Of a stretch of 8,841 nt of DNA, positions 1 to 7,265 are shown in pieces (positions within the stretch are counted from its first letter, which is position 1; each line of letters starts with the position of its first letter). The DNA comes from RGIG6353 sp045590615 (GTDB lineage Bacteria > Bacillota > Clostridia > Oscillospirales > SIG627): contig JAZNRH010000067.1 in assembly GCA_045590615.1 (NCBI GenBank), forward strand, positions 1-8,841. Direction: 5' to 3'. The translations under genes and the position numbers were made by a program. A model generated the notes under the pieces. That model was not told the DNA's origin, made no database searches, and saw nothing but the letters and a program-made list of their open reading frames with translations.

Positions 1-168
1 GAAGTTTCAAGAGGTAATTTTTGTTCATATCAAGGCATCTTTTCCGAAGTAATACTTTATGTATTACAAGGGAAAGTAACGAAGATAGGGACGAAAATCA
101 CCCTTGAAACCGACAAGAGTTCGGCTCCCTTTGGCTATAGCGCTTTATGTTTGAAAAGAGATGTAGCT
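1..168 (+). promoter_or_regulatory. Structured leader upstream of the MFS gene, class unknown
   Basis: This stretch can fold into a closed structure. GTTTCAAG (4-11) pairs perfectly with CTTGAAAC (103-110). Inside, CTTTTCC (39-45) pairs with GGGAAAG (70-76, one G-U), and, after a small internal loop, GTAATAC (49-55) pairs with GTATTAC (61-67) around a 5-nt loop. A further CCGA/TCGG pairing is possible just after the closing stem. The layout resembles a riboswitch aptamer or other cis-regulatory RNA, but I could not match it to any class I know, and I see neither a T-box consensus nor an intrinsic terminator. I find no convincing promoter here, so transcription probably starts left of the window. 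The reading frame of the MFS gene is also open back to base 1, so an alternative is the tail of a longer or fused coding region. Confidence 0.35.
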
Positions 169-1416
169 ATGACAAAATTTTTAGAGAACAAGAAAAACAG
201 CTTTTTATTGTTTCTTTTGGTATTCGTTTTGAATTCCGTAATGTATATGACTAAGAATATGTTTTCTTCGTCAATGGCAATTATTGTTGAAGACGGCTTT
301 ATGACTAAGTCTCAAACGGGCTTAATCAGCGCAATGTTCTGGCTCTTTTACGCAGTCTTTCAGTTTGTCGGAGGCTTTGCTGCAGATAAGATTGCACCAC
401 AGAAGCTTATTTCAATTGGCTTGATTAGTGGAGCTGTATCCAATCTTATAATCTATTTTAATCATAACTATTGGGTGATAATTGTCGTTTGGTGTGTCAA
501 TGCAGTTTTCCAATTCGGACTTTGGCCTGCGAGCTTTAAGATAGTATCGTCTAAGATTTGTAAGGAATTTGTCGATACGGCTATTTTCTGGATACTTTTT
601 ACAACAAGCCTCGGACAGACACTTAGTATGCTCGTTGCCTCTCTCACCCCGAATTGGACAATCAATTTTATGATTTCGGCAATTTCGTTGATTGTGGTTT
701 TAATAATATGGATTGTATCTTATCCTGTTCTTGTATTTAAGATTGCTATGACTGAAAATGTCGTTGTTAATGAGAGAGCGACGGAAGTGAAGCCAACTGT
801 AAAATTGAGCACGGTTATGACGAAAACAGGGCTTATAGTGATAATGTTTGCATATTTCATAGTGAATACACTGTGCAACGGTATAAAGCTCGTTACACCG
901 AGTATGCTCACAGAGTCTTATGAAAGTATTCCTGCTGCAATTGCTACGAGAATGAGTATTACTCTTGTTTTGTTTGGAGTAATCGGTATGCTCTTTTCGA
1001 ACGTCGTAAGAAAAAAGATTACCGGCAACGAGGTGAAAGCTTCATTATTGTTACTGAGCATAGTAGTACCCATGCTTGTTGGTTCATATTTCGTAGGAAA
1101 CATAAGCTACGTTATTATTCTTGCATTTTTATCTGTTGCCATTACGATTATACAGGCAACTTCTCCGTTTTTATGTACATATATCGTTTCGAGATTTATA
1201 AAATTCGGGCTTGTAGGTACCGTTACGGGAATAGCGAATGCCTTTGCCGCCTTTGGCAATGTTGTTGCATCCTACGTTTTTCCGAAAATGTCAGAGCTTA
1301 TGTCATGGAATATGGTTGTGCTGTTCTGGGTTGCAATGGTCGTTGTCTCTGTAATTTCGCTTGTTTTAGTGCTTCCGAGATGGACAAGATTTATTAAAGA
1401 TAAAACTGTGATATAA
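169..1416 (+). CDS. MFS transporter, organophosphate:phosphate antiporter (GlpT/UhpT)-like
   Basis: An integral membrane protein of 415 residues with about 12 hydrophobic segments, the usual MFS size. The motif-A loop between segments 2 and 3 is visible as GGFAADKIAPQK (about residues 67-78). The region after it, with WCVNAVFQFGLWPASFK, resembles the WP-containing helix of GlpT-like organophosphate:Pi antiporters. The N-terminal YMTKN segment sits where GlpT carries a substrate-binding arginine helix. The family exchanges phosphorylated or other organic anions across the cytoplasmic membrane; the substrate here is unknown. I chose ATG at 169 because AAAGAG (155-160) lies 8 nt upstream. A TTG at 151 is in frame but has no ribosome binding site. 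The gene stands alone, closed by a strong terminator just after the stop. Family call is fairly sure, substrate is not. Confidence 0.85.
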   Translation: MTKFLENKKNSFLLFLLVFVLNSVMYMTKNMFSSSMAIIVEDGFMTKSQTGLISAMFWLFYAVFQFVGGFAADKIAPQKLISIGLISGAVSNLIIYFNHNYWVIIVVWCVNAVFQFGLWPASFKIVSSKICKEFVDTAIFWILFTTSLGQTLSMLVASLTPNWTINFMISAISLIVVLIIWIVSYPVLVFKIAMTENVVVNERATEVKPTVKLSTVMTKTGLIVIMFAYFIVNTLCNGIKLVTPSMLTESYESIPAAIATRMSITLVLFGVIGMLFSNVVRKKITGNEVKASLLLLSIVVPMLVGSYFVGNISYVIILAFLSVAITIIQATSPFLCTYIVSRFIKFGLVGTVTGIANAFAAFGNVVASYVFPKMSELMSWNMVVLFWVAMVVVSVISLVLVLPRWTRFIKDKTVI

Positions 1417-1419
1417 ATT

Positions 1420-1453
1420 AAAAATCTCCGTATTTTCGGAGATTTTTGCTTTT
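1420..1453 (+). terminator. Intrinsic terminator after the MFS gene
   Basis: A perfect 11-bp stem: AAAAATCTCCG (1420-1430), a 6-nt loop TATTTT, and CGGAGATTTTT (1437-1447), followed by GCTTTT. It begins 3 nt after the MFS stop codon. Because the left arm starts with an A-run it could also terminate minus-strand transcription. It separates the MFS gene from the operon downstream. Confidence 0.9.
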
Positions 1454-1477
1454 GATAAATAAAAATTCGATAAAGTA

Positions 1478-1506
1478 TTGACTGCGATATCTGACTGTGC
1501 TACAAT
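1478..1506 (+). promoter_or_regulatory. Sigma-A promoter for the peptidase-CapA-acyltransferase-ClC operon
   Basis: TTGACT (1478-1483), a 17-nt spacer, then TACAAT (1501-1506): five of six matches to each sigma-A consensus hexamer at the ideal spacing. The start site would fall near 1513, giving a leader of about 270 nt that runs through the MATE remnant to the peptidase start at 1787. No other promoter of this quality is seen before 1787, and there is a terminator immediately upstream. Confidence 0.75.
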
Positions 1507-1531
1507 CTTTTAGGATAGTCAAAAGGATAAG

Positions 1532-1809
1532 TCGGTATATAATTTCGGCGCAGATATTTTAAGAGCTATTGAAGATACGAAAAAGCCTCTTTGTTTCCTG
1601 TGTGTATTAGGTGGTATCAAAATCGTTCTTACCTTCTTATTTGTTGCTGCTTTTGATTTTGGAGTTCGCGCAATTGCTGTTTCCACCGTAATATCTCAGC
1701 TTATTTCTGCTATCCGTTATCATGGGTAATAACACTTGCGATTAATACGGTTTTGTTTGTCTATTATTTCAAAAAGGAGTATCGGAATGAAAGTAACGCA
1801 GTTTGTTGA
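1532..1809 (+). pseudogene. MATE efflux transporter remnant, internally deleted
   Basis: From 1532 one frame reads SVYNFGADILRAIEDTKKPL and continues through two hydrophobic helices to VISQLISAI before a stop at 1727-1729. This matches the YNFGA-ILRA-GDTK-PL signature that MATE (multi-antimicrobial extrusion) proteins carry around the middle of a half-domain. From about 1711 a second frame (stop 1807-1809) reads YPLSWVITLAINTVLF then VYYFKKEYRNE, which looks like the last MATE helix and basic tail. A complete MATE has about 450 residues; here fewer than 100 remain, with no start, no N-terminal half, and the two pieces in different frames. The remnant was probably left by a large internal deletion. 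Its tail overlaps the start of the peptidase gene, whose ribosome binding site lies inside it. Not functional as a transporter. Confidence 0.75.
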
Positions 1810-2911
1810 GAATAATTCAAGCTTAATGTATAAGATGTTAGAGGAACTGTGTAAAATTCCTGCCCCCTCGCATCACGAGGAAAAGAGGGCAGAATACTGT
1901 AAGAGCTTTCTTGAGGATATTGGAGCCGAGTGTGTGTATATAGATGAGGCTCTTAACGTTGTATTTCCAATGGATTGCGAGGGTAAGGATAATATATTGG
2001 TTTTTACTGCTCATACCGATACGGTATTTCCCGATACAGCTCCAATGCCATATATTGATGACGGTAAAAAAATTTATTGCCCGGGAGTTGGCGATGATAC
2101 GGCACATCTTGTAGGGCTGTTGATGATTGCCAAATATTTTGTTGAGCAAAAAATAAAAACCGACGGTGTTTTGTTCGTATGCAATTCGTGCGAAGAGGGC
2201 TTGGGAAACCTGAAAGGGACAAGACAGATATTCAAGGATTATGAGGGACGAATTGGCAGATTTATCAGCTTTGACTCAAAGCTGAACGTGATTGACGACA
2301 AGTGTGTCGGCTCACACAGATACGAGGTTGAGGTGTTGACCGAAGGTGGACATTCTTACAGCGCCTTTGGAAATAATAATGCTATAAATGAGATTTCAAA
2401 AATCGTAAACGCAATATACGATATAAAGGTTCCTGAGAAGGATGGTGCAACGGTTACCTACAACGTGGGCGAAATCAGAGGTGGTACGTCGGTTAATACG
2501 ATAGCTCAGAATGCCACTATTCTTTGCGAGTACCGTTCTGACGATGCCGATTGTCTTGATATTATGAAGGCTCGCTTTACCGAGATTTTCAAAAAGGCAA
2601 ACACCCCTAAGGTAAAAGTGAACGTAAGGTGTATCGGAGAGCGCCCCTGCAGTAAGACCGATTATTCCAAGGTCAAGAGGCTCGTTGATACAGTAAAGCC
2701 CATAATAGAGGGTGTTAGCAAGCATGAGGTACAATTGAAAGCAGCCTCAACCGATGCAAATGTCCCGTTGTCTATAGGCGTACCTGCTATTACCATTGGG
2801 CTTTGCGAAACAGGAAATGCTCATACGAGAGAGGAATGGGTCGAAAAGTCGTCTGTTCCCGTTGGCACAGAGATTGGAATAAGAACAGCGTTAGAGTTGA
2901 TAAAACAATAA
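1787..2911 (+). CDS. M20-family metallopeptidase (PepT/amidohydrolase-like)
   Basis: A soluble cytoplasmic hydrolase of 374 residues, predicted to use two zinc ions to cleave a peptide or related amide bond. The M20 signatures are complete: AHTDTV with ligand His76 and catalytic Asp78, GVGDD (101-105 region) with the bridging Asp, NSCEEGLGNLKG with the base/ligand pair Glu136-Glu137, FD (Asp163) and NAHT (His346). The dimerisation (lid) domain is recognisable at about 176-285, with GGHSYSAFGN and the RGGTSVNTIA strand. The start is ATG at 1787, preceded by AAGGAG at 1774-1779 with a 7-nt spacer; the frame is open further upstream (TTG 1736), but that part is MATE-remnant DNA. First gene of the four-gene operon. 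Exact substrate (tripeptide, N-acyl amino acid, gamma-glutamyl compound) cannot be read from the sequence. Confidence 0.9.
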   Translation: MKVTQFVENNSSLMYKMLEELCKIPAPSHHEEKRAEYCKSFLEDIGAECVYIDEALNVVFPMDCEGKDNILVFTAHTDTVFPDTAPMPYIDDGKKIYCPGVGDDTAHLVGLLMIAKYFVEQKIKTDGVLFVCNSCEEGLGNLKGTRQIFKDYEGRIGRFISFDSKLNVIDDKCVGSHRYEVEVLTEGGHSYSAFGNNNAINEISKIVNAIYDIKVPEKDGATVTYNVGEIRGGTSVNTIAQNATILCEYRSDDADCLDIMKARFTEIFKKANTPKVKVNVRCIGERPCSKTDYSKVKRLVDTVKPIIEGVSKHEVQLKAASTDANVPLSIGVPAITIGLCETGNAHTREEWVEKSSVPVGTEIGIRTALELIKQ

Positions 2912-2924
2912 AGGAGCTTTGAAA

Positions 2925-4214
2925 ATGAAGTTTACTGCTGCAGGCGATATGATTATCCAAAAGAGAATATGTCAGGATTATGAGGGCTTTGCCGAGCTTT
3001 CGGAATTTATAAAGCAGGGCGATGCAAGGTTTTTCAATCTTGAAACAACTCTTAATTACGAGGGTGAGGCTTGTGCCTCACAGTTCAGTGGCGGCACTTA
3101 TCTGAGGACTAATCCTGAGGTGCTCGACGATATAGCCCCATTTGGCTTTAATATGACGAGCTTTAACAATAATCACGCAATGGACTATTCCTACGACGGA
3201 CTTGAAATGACTCTTCAGGCACTTGAGAAAAGAGGGCTCGTTCACAGTGGCGTAGGAAGAAATATGGCACAAGCCTCAGCTCCGAGGTACCTTGAAACTG
3301 CAAATGGAAGAGTGGCACTGATTGCCCTGAACACAACCTTTGACTCCACTATGATGGCAGGGGATAGCTCACCGAGAGTCAAGGGCAGAGCAGGAATAAA
3401 CGGACTGCGTATCAATAGCTACATAGAGCTTCCAAAAGAAGATATAGATTATATCAACAAGATTGCCGAGCTGACAAATATCAATGTTCAAAAGAATATC
3501 GAGCGTAAGGAGGGCTATCACCCCGAATTGCTCGATGGCGAGGCAGAGCTTGGGGAAATGAAGTTTAAGCAGGGCGATAGCTATAAATACGTTTCAAAGC
3601 TCGACGAAGAGGATATGAAGCGTGTTGAAAAATCTATTTTTGAAGCCAAGCTTCAGGCAGATTATATTATAATTTCAATTCATTCTCATCAGCTCAGTGG
3701 AGACAGGAAAGAGAATGTGTCCGAGTTTTTGGTTGAATTTGCTCGCAGATGTATTGATATGGGAGCAAACGCAATATTAGGTCACGGTCCCCATCTTTTG
3801 AGACCTATTGAGGTATACAAGGATTGTCCTATTTTTTATTCGTTGGGTGATTTTGTATTACAGCTTTATGATGTGGAATTTGCACCGAGTGAATTTTTTG
3901 CCAAGTATGCCTTGCCTTCTGATGCAACGGTGCACGAGCTGTTGAAAAAACGCTCAGATAACTTTACGAGAGGTCTTATGACCGACGTCAGAATGTTTCG
4001 CTCGGTAATACCCTGTTGGGAAACCGAGGGCACGAAACTGACCAAGTTGACTCTGCTTCCCATAGAGCTTTCGATGACGGGAAATAAGTCGGTAATCGGA
4101 CTTCCCAGAAGATGTGACGGTGAATGGATTTGCGACTATCTGAGTGAAATGTGTAAGCCCTTTGGAACCAAAATAACACTTCAAAAAGACGGAATTTTAT
4201 CTTGTGAATGGTAG
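2925..4214 (+). CDS. CapA-family (PGA_cap) metallophosphatase-like protein, no signal peptide
   Basis: A 429-residue protein of the CapA/PgsA family, which has a calcineurin-like two-metal fold; named members take part in poly-gamma-glutamate capsule synthesis. All metal-site motifs are present in order: AAGD (5-8), NLE (38-40), NNNHAMD (81-87), SIHSH (251-255), GHGPH (286-290) followed by the typical RPIEVY and FYSLGDF strands. Capsule CapA proteins usually carry an N-terminal membrane anchor; here the first beta strand begins at residue 2, so the protein should be cytoplasmic. The region from 165 to 245 is longer and more charged than I expect. The start is ATG 2925, 8 nt after AAGGAG (2911-2916), a site that overlaps the peptidase stop codon; the in-frame TTG at 2919 is too close to it. 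This coupling with the M20 gene suggests a shared substrate. No capB/capC ligase genes are in the window, so a capsule role is not supported. Confidence 0.88.
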   Translation: MKFTAAGDMIIQKRICQDYEGFAELSEFIKQGDARFFNLETTLNYEGEACASQFSGGTYLRTNPEVLDDIAPFGFNMTSFNNNHAMDYSYDGLEMTLQALEKRGLVHSGVGRNMAQASAPRYLETANGRVALIALNTTFDSTMMAGDSSPRVKGRAGINGLRINSYIELPKEDIDYINKIAELTNINVQKNIERKEGYHPELLDGEAELGEMKFKQGDSYKYVSKLDEEDMKRVEKSIFEAKLQADYIIISIHSHQLSGDRKENVSEFLVEFARRCIDMGANAILGHGPHLLRPIEVYKDCPIFYSLGDFVLQLYDVEFAPSEFFAKYALPSDATVHELLKKRSDNFTRGLMTDVRMFRSVIPCWETEGTKLTKLTLLPIELSMTGNKSVIGLPRRCDGEWICDYLSEMCKPFGTKITLQKDGILSCEW

Positions 4215-4225
4215 GGGGTAGTGCT

Positions 4226-5200
4226 TTGACGGGCAATAGAAATATATCCTTGGATTTGGTTAAAGCTATAGCTGTTTTGGGAGTTATAATGGCTCATGTT
4301 TGTGGAGCATTTGTAGTCAGCTTTGGCAATACGACCACTGAGTTTTTCTGGGCTAATATTTTGGACAGTATTTCAAGAGCCTGCGTTCCACTTTTTATTA
4401 TGGTGTCGGGTGCGTTGTTCCTTGATGAGACCAAGCCGTTTTCGCTCGGAAAGAGTCTTGTGAATATGGCTGTTCTGATAGTTGTATGGTCTGCCTTTTA
4501 TACGTTTGCGTTTGACGTTGTCGCACTAAAGCTTGCAGGGCAGGTAGTAACCTATGAGGGAATAGTGAGCTCTCTTATGAGTGGGCCGTATCACATATGG
4601 TATTTATATATGTCTATTGGACTTTACCTTGCAACTCCCATATTAAAGGCTTTTGTTAAAAAAGAAAACAAAAAGCTCGTTCGTCTTTATATAGTAATCG
4701 CCTTTGTTGCGCAATTCATTACTACTTATTGTGACGTGGCGATGCTTGAAAGATTGAATTTGGGCTTTTTTACAGGCTATATAGCATATTTCCTTTTGGG
4801 CTGGTATGTTGTGCACGTAGGAGTAAAGTGGAAACCTATACTATATTTGTCCGGTGTTGCTTCAATTGCCATTACCGTTGTTTACGTTCTCAGAACGGGT
4901 GACTATGATACGGGATATTCAAATTTCAGCCCCTTTATCTTCCTCTATTCGTTTGCTGTTTTTACATTTATTTATCAACTTAAGGTGAAGAGCAGGAGAA
5001 TTGTTCTGCCTTCGAGACTTTCATTTGGCGTTTATATCACGCATGTTGCTTTGCTCAACGTTTATACAAGTTTATTCCCATATAACGCCAACCCCTTGGC
5101 GTATATAATAATTGCATTTTTAATGGTTACGTTACTGTCGTTTCTGTTATGCTACCTTCTTTCAAAAATACCGATTTTGAAGAAGCTGATAAGATGCTGA
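4226..5200 (+). CDS. Acyltransferase-3 family integral membrane protein
   Basis: A 324-residue multispanning protein (about 10 hydrophobic segments) of the acyltransferase-3 family (OafA/WecH type), which moves acetyl or other acyl groups onto carbohydrates or other surface molecules. The N-terminus reads NRNISLDLVKAIAVLG with the family's catalytic-type histidine in IMAHV (His24), then Arg51 before VPLFIMVSGALFL. The conserved IWYLYMSIGLYLATPIL segment follows. Two starts are possible. ATG 4208 overlaps the CapA gene by 7 nt but has no ribosome binding site. TTG 4226 has AGGGGG (4213-4218) 7 nt upstream and puts the protein start at the usual distance from helix 1; I prefer it. Third gene of the operon. 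The acyl acceptor is unknown; with CapA beside it, a surface or cytosolic polymer is a guess. Confidence 0.85.
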   Translation: MTGNRNISLDLVKAIAVLGVIMAHVCGAFVVSFGNTTTEFFWANILDSISRACVPLFIMVSGALFLDETKPFSLGKSLVNMAVLIVVWSAFYTFAFDVVALKLAGQVVTYEGIVSSLMSGPYHIWYLYMSIGLYLATPILKAFVKKENKKLVRLYIVIAFVAQFITTYCDVAMLERLNLGFFTGYIAYFLLGWYVVHVGVKWKPILYLSGVASIAITVVYVLRTGDYDTGYSNFSPFIFLYSFAVFTFIYQLKVKSRRIVLPSRLSFGVYITHVALLNVYTSLFPYNANPLAYIIIAFLMVTLLSFLLCYLLSKIPILKKLIRC

Positions 5201-5226
5201 CCGACAATAGATAAAAGAAGAAGCTT

Positions 5227-6843
5227 ATGAAAAAACAAACAATAAATCATATAAAAAACATTATTACCCCGTGTCTCTTTTTGTCCTTGATTACAGGTGT
5301 TTTTACCGGAATGGTTATATTTATATTCAAGCTCGCCTCGTCAAAGGTTATAAGAGCTTCGGGAGAAATTTACCAATTCGTAAGAGACAATCCAAAATAT
5401 TATTTGCCCTTTCTCGTCGGCGTAGTGCTTTTGGGAGTTTTGGTGGCAGTTATTCTGAAATGTGCCAAGGATTGCAGGGGAGGAGGAATTCCAACAGCAG
5501 TTGCTTCTATAAGTGGACTAATTCCTTTGAGATGGGTGCAGAGTATTTTCGTTGTTTTCGTTTCGTCTATGTTTACGTATATAGCCGGAGTGCCACTCGG
5601 TAACGAGGGTCCGAGCGTACAGATGGGTACTGCTGTAGGAAAGGGAACGAACGGGCTTTTGGCAAAAAAGAATAAAGCGTTGGAGCGTTACGTTATGACG
5701 GGTGGTGCTTGCAGTGGCTTTGCCATTGCGACGGGCTCGCCTATTGCAGGAATCGTTTTTGCAATAGAAGAAGCAAAAATGAGACTCACTCCTATGATTT
5801 TTATGGTAGCCTCAATGTCGGTCTTTTCGGGCATGGTTGTTACAAGCTTACTTTCATCACTTTTTGAGGTTGACGTCAGCTTTTTTGACTTTGTCATAAC
5901 CGAAGCACTACCCTTAAGATTTATATGGGCAGCTATTGTAGTTGGGGTTGCGTGTGGATTTTGCGCAATCGCTTTTACTAAGCTTTATTCTTTGGTAAAG
6001 AAACTTAGCTCAAGGCTTTCCGGCAGAGTGTTTTTCTTTGTTAAAATCAGCGCTGTATTTTTATTCACAGCAGTATTTGGAATAATAAGTCAGGATTTTA
6101 TAGGTTCAGGACATTCTTTGATTGATAAGATTGTTCACGGGGAAGCAGTTTGGAGTGTTTTGATTTTTGCCTTGATTATCAGGGGCGTGCTGATGATTTT
6201 TGCCAATACCGAGGGCGTTACGGGAGGACTTTTCGTTCCGACCCTTGCATTCGGTGCAATAATTGCAGGGTTGATTTCTTACGTTCTCGTTGAATGTGGC
6301 ATAATCCCTGAAATTTATAGCTCGGTGTTGATTGCAATAGGTATGGCGTCCTATCTCTCGGCTTCGTCAAGAACACCGATTACTGCTATCCTTTTTTCGC
6401 TTGAATCGCTTGGAGTATCGAATAATATTCTGCCCTTGGTCATAGGTGTTTTAGTTTCTTATCTCGTAATAGAGAGCTCGGGTGTAGCCTCCTTTAGCGA
6501 TACCGTTATAGAAGCTAAGGCAGAAAAGGCTCACAAGGGAAAAATATCCGTAATAATTGATACTTATATTACAGTGCAGGAGTCGGCGTTTGCAGTTGGT
6601 AAGGAAATAAGAGACGTGCTGTTGCCACCTACCTGTACAGTTTTATCAATAGACAAAAATCGTTCCAATGAAGATACCGGCCTTATGTACCTCAGTACAG
6701 GCGACGTGTTACATATTCATTATCAAACCTACGAGCCCGAAGAGACATTCAGCTCTCTCAAGGCTATATTCGGAGAACAACAAGAGGACTCTCGCACCAC
6801 CAAGCATTTCGGTAATGCTAAGCATATCGTACCAATGGCGTAA
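5227..6843 (+). CDS. ClC-family anion transporter with C-terminal TrkA-C domain
   Basis: A 538-residue ClC chloride channel/antiporter. The ClC core (about 10-425) has the three filter loops: GGGIP (85-89), GNEGP (125-129, with the gating glutamate Glu127) and GGLFVP (333-338). The internal proton-path pair is present as Glu181-Glu182, so H+-coupled exchange is plausible. After the core, a TrkA-C (RCK_C) domain lies at about 436-516 (FAVGKEIRDVLLPP, GDVLHIHYQ), a fusion common in Firmicutes that may bind a regulatory ligand. Odd points: the filter serine of GSGIP is Gly86, the arginine of GREGP is Asn126, and the position of the central tyrosine (Tyr445 in E. coli ClC) aligns with Ser398. The start has only a weak AGAAGAAG site. 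It follows the acyltransferase by 26 nt, last gene of the operon. Anion selectivity is uncertain. Confidence 0.9.
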   Translation: MKKQTINHIKNIITPCLFLSLITGVFTGMVIFIFKLASSKVIRASGEIYQFVRDNPKYYLPFLVGVVLLGVLVAVILKCAKDCRGGGIPTAVASISGLIPLRWVQSIFVVFVSSMFTYIAGVPLGNEGPSVQMGTAVGKGTNGLLAKKNKALERYVMTGGACSGFAIATGSPIAGIVFAIEEAKMRLTPMIFMVASMSVFSGMVVTSLLSSLFEVDVSFFDFVITEALPLRFIWAAIVVGVACGFCAIAFTKLYSLVKKLSSRLSGRVFFFVKISAVFLFTAVFGIISQDFIGSGHSLIDKIVHGEAVWSVLIFALIIRGVLMIFANTEGVTGGLFVPTLAFGAIIAGLISYVLVECGIIPEIYSSVLIAIGMASYLSASSRTPITAILFSLESLGVSNNILPLVIGVLVSYLVIESSGVASFSDTVIEAKAEKAHKGKISVIIDTYITVQESAFAVGKEIRDVLLPPTCTVLSIDKNRSNEDTGLMYLSTGDVLHIHYQTYEPEETFSSLKAIFGEQQEDSRTTKHFGNAKHIVPMA

Positions 6844-6874
6844 TTAAATAAAAGGGGATAAAAAAAAACGCGAG

Positions 6875-6901
6875 CCCTCAAAAAACCAGAGGGTGCTTTT
6901 T
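6875..6901 (+). terminator. Intrinsic terminator of the four-gene operon
   Basis: CCCTC (6875-6879), a 9-nt loop, GAGGG (6889-6893), then TGCTTTTT (6894-6901), starting 32 nt after the ClC stop. An alternative, longer hairpin uses the same right arm: 6888-6901 pairs with 6905-6918 around the loop AGC (14 positions, one mismatch, one G-U). Either would end transcription or stabilise the 3' end; they cannot form together. Confidence 0.7.
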
Positions 6902-6986
6902 AGCAAAAAGCCCCCTTTAGACTCCCGAAAAGCATAATTCGTTTAATTTTAGTTACATATTACTAAAATTAAAGATAAAACTTCTT
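6897..6986 (+). repeat. 90-nt direct repeat, copy 1
   Basis: Begins TTTTTAGCAAAAAGC, contains GACTCCCGAAAAGCATAA, and has a 12-bp palindromic stem TTTAATTTTAGT / ACTAAAATTAAA around an 8-nt loop. It ends in CTTCTT. It matches the copy at 7006-7095 at 84 of 90 positions without gaps, a period of 109 nt. Confidence 0.9.
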
Positions 6987-7005
6987 CCTTACAAAAAAGC
7001 AAATG

Positions 7006-7095
7006 TTTTTAGCAAAAAGCACCCTCTGGACTCCCGAAAAGCATAACTTGTTTAATTTTAGTCACATATTACTAAAATTAAAGATAAAACTTCTT
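7006..7095 (+). repeat. 90-nt direct repeat, copy 2
   Basis: Same sequence as copy 1 with six substitutions. In this copy the outer arms also pair: AAGCATAA (7039-7046) with TTATGCTT (7094-7101), so the whole unit is a long palindrome. AAAAAGCACCCTCTGG (7014-7029) is also the exact reverse complement of 6886-6901 next to copy 1. That is a perfect 16-bp inverted repeat, so the two copies may pair with each other. Confidence 0.9.
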
Positions 7096-7128
7096 ATGCT
7101 TATAAAAAATCAGGCGTATTTATAAGGT

Positions 7129-7151
7129 AAAAATTGAAAAATCAATTTTTT
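7129..7151 (+). terminator. AT-rich hairpin, possible terminator
   Basis: AAAAATTGA (7129-7137), loop AAAA, TCAATTTTT (7142-7150) and one further T. A perfect 9-bp stem but nearly all A-T, so it is weak as a terminator. It has no gene directly upstream and may instead belong to the repeat element. Confidence 0.35.
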
Positions 7152-7186
7152 GCATTAATCATATTGTTTTATGTTTTGCAGGAATT

Positions 7187-7217
7187 CGCGACTGCTGTAC
7201 ACAGGTACAGCGACGCG
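7187..7217. other. GC-rich hairpin of unknown role
   Basis: CGCG (7187-7190), ACT, GCTGTAC (7194-7200), loop ACAG, GTACAGC (7205-7211), GA, CGCG (7214-7217): 11 bp with a small internal loop. It stands out as GC-rich in AT-rich surroundings. It could be part of a small RNA, a protein-binding palindrome, or the folded end of the repeat element. I do not recognise it as a known RNA. Confidence 0.45.
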
Positions 7218-7265
7218 CTTCAGTGTCGTGCAATCTACCTCTTTTTTCCTATCCCCTAACGCACA

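Larger units (their letters stand above)
6853..7257. repeat. Possible MITE-like element with terminal inverted repeats
   Basis: The left end AGGGGATA (6853-6860) followed by an A-run is matched by TATCCCCT (7250-7257) preceded by TTTTTTCC: an 8-bp perfect inverted repeat that extends imperfectly to about 16 bp. Between them are no credible genes but two 90-nt direct repeats, several hairpins and a GC-rich hairpin at 7187-7217. The size (405 bp), lack of coding capacity and internal palindromes suit a non-autonomous mobile element or a composite intergenic repeat. I see no clear target-site duplication, and the 8-bp match could be chance. This region together with 7258-7410 fills the long gap between the ClC and zinc-ribbon genes. 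Confidence 0.35.

Noticed and set aside
61..150. T-box or TPP riboswitch (CACCCTTGAAACCGA looks a little like the TPP core)
   Set aside because: The rest of either consensus is missing, so no class name is justified.
1736..1786. N-terminal extension of the M20 peptidase from TTG 1736
   Set aside because: The 17 extra codons overlap the MATE remnant, and the clear AAGGAG sits just before ATG 1787.
1838..2734. Minus-strand reading frames of up to 112 codons inside the M20 gene
   Set aside because: They are antisense to a gene with complete catalytic motifs and have no family features of their own.
2925..4214. Poly-gamma-glutamate capsule locus
   Set aside because: Only a CapA-like protein is present, without an anchor and without CapB or CapC-type partners.
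6897..7095. CRISPR array suggested by spaced repeats
   Set aside because: Only two 90-nt units with a 19-nt gap; the repeats are too long, imperfect, and there is no cas gene.
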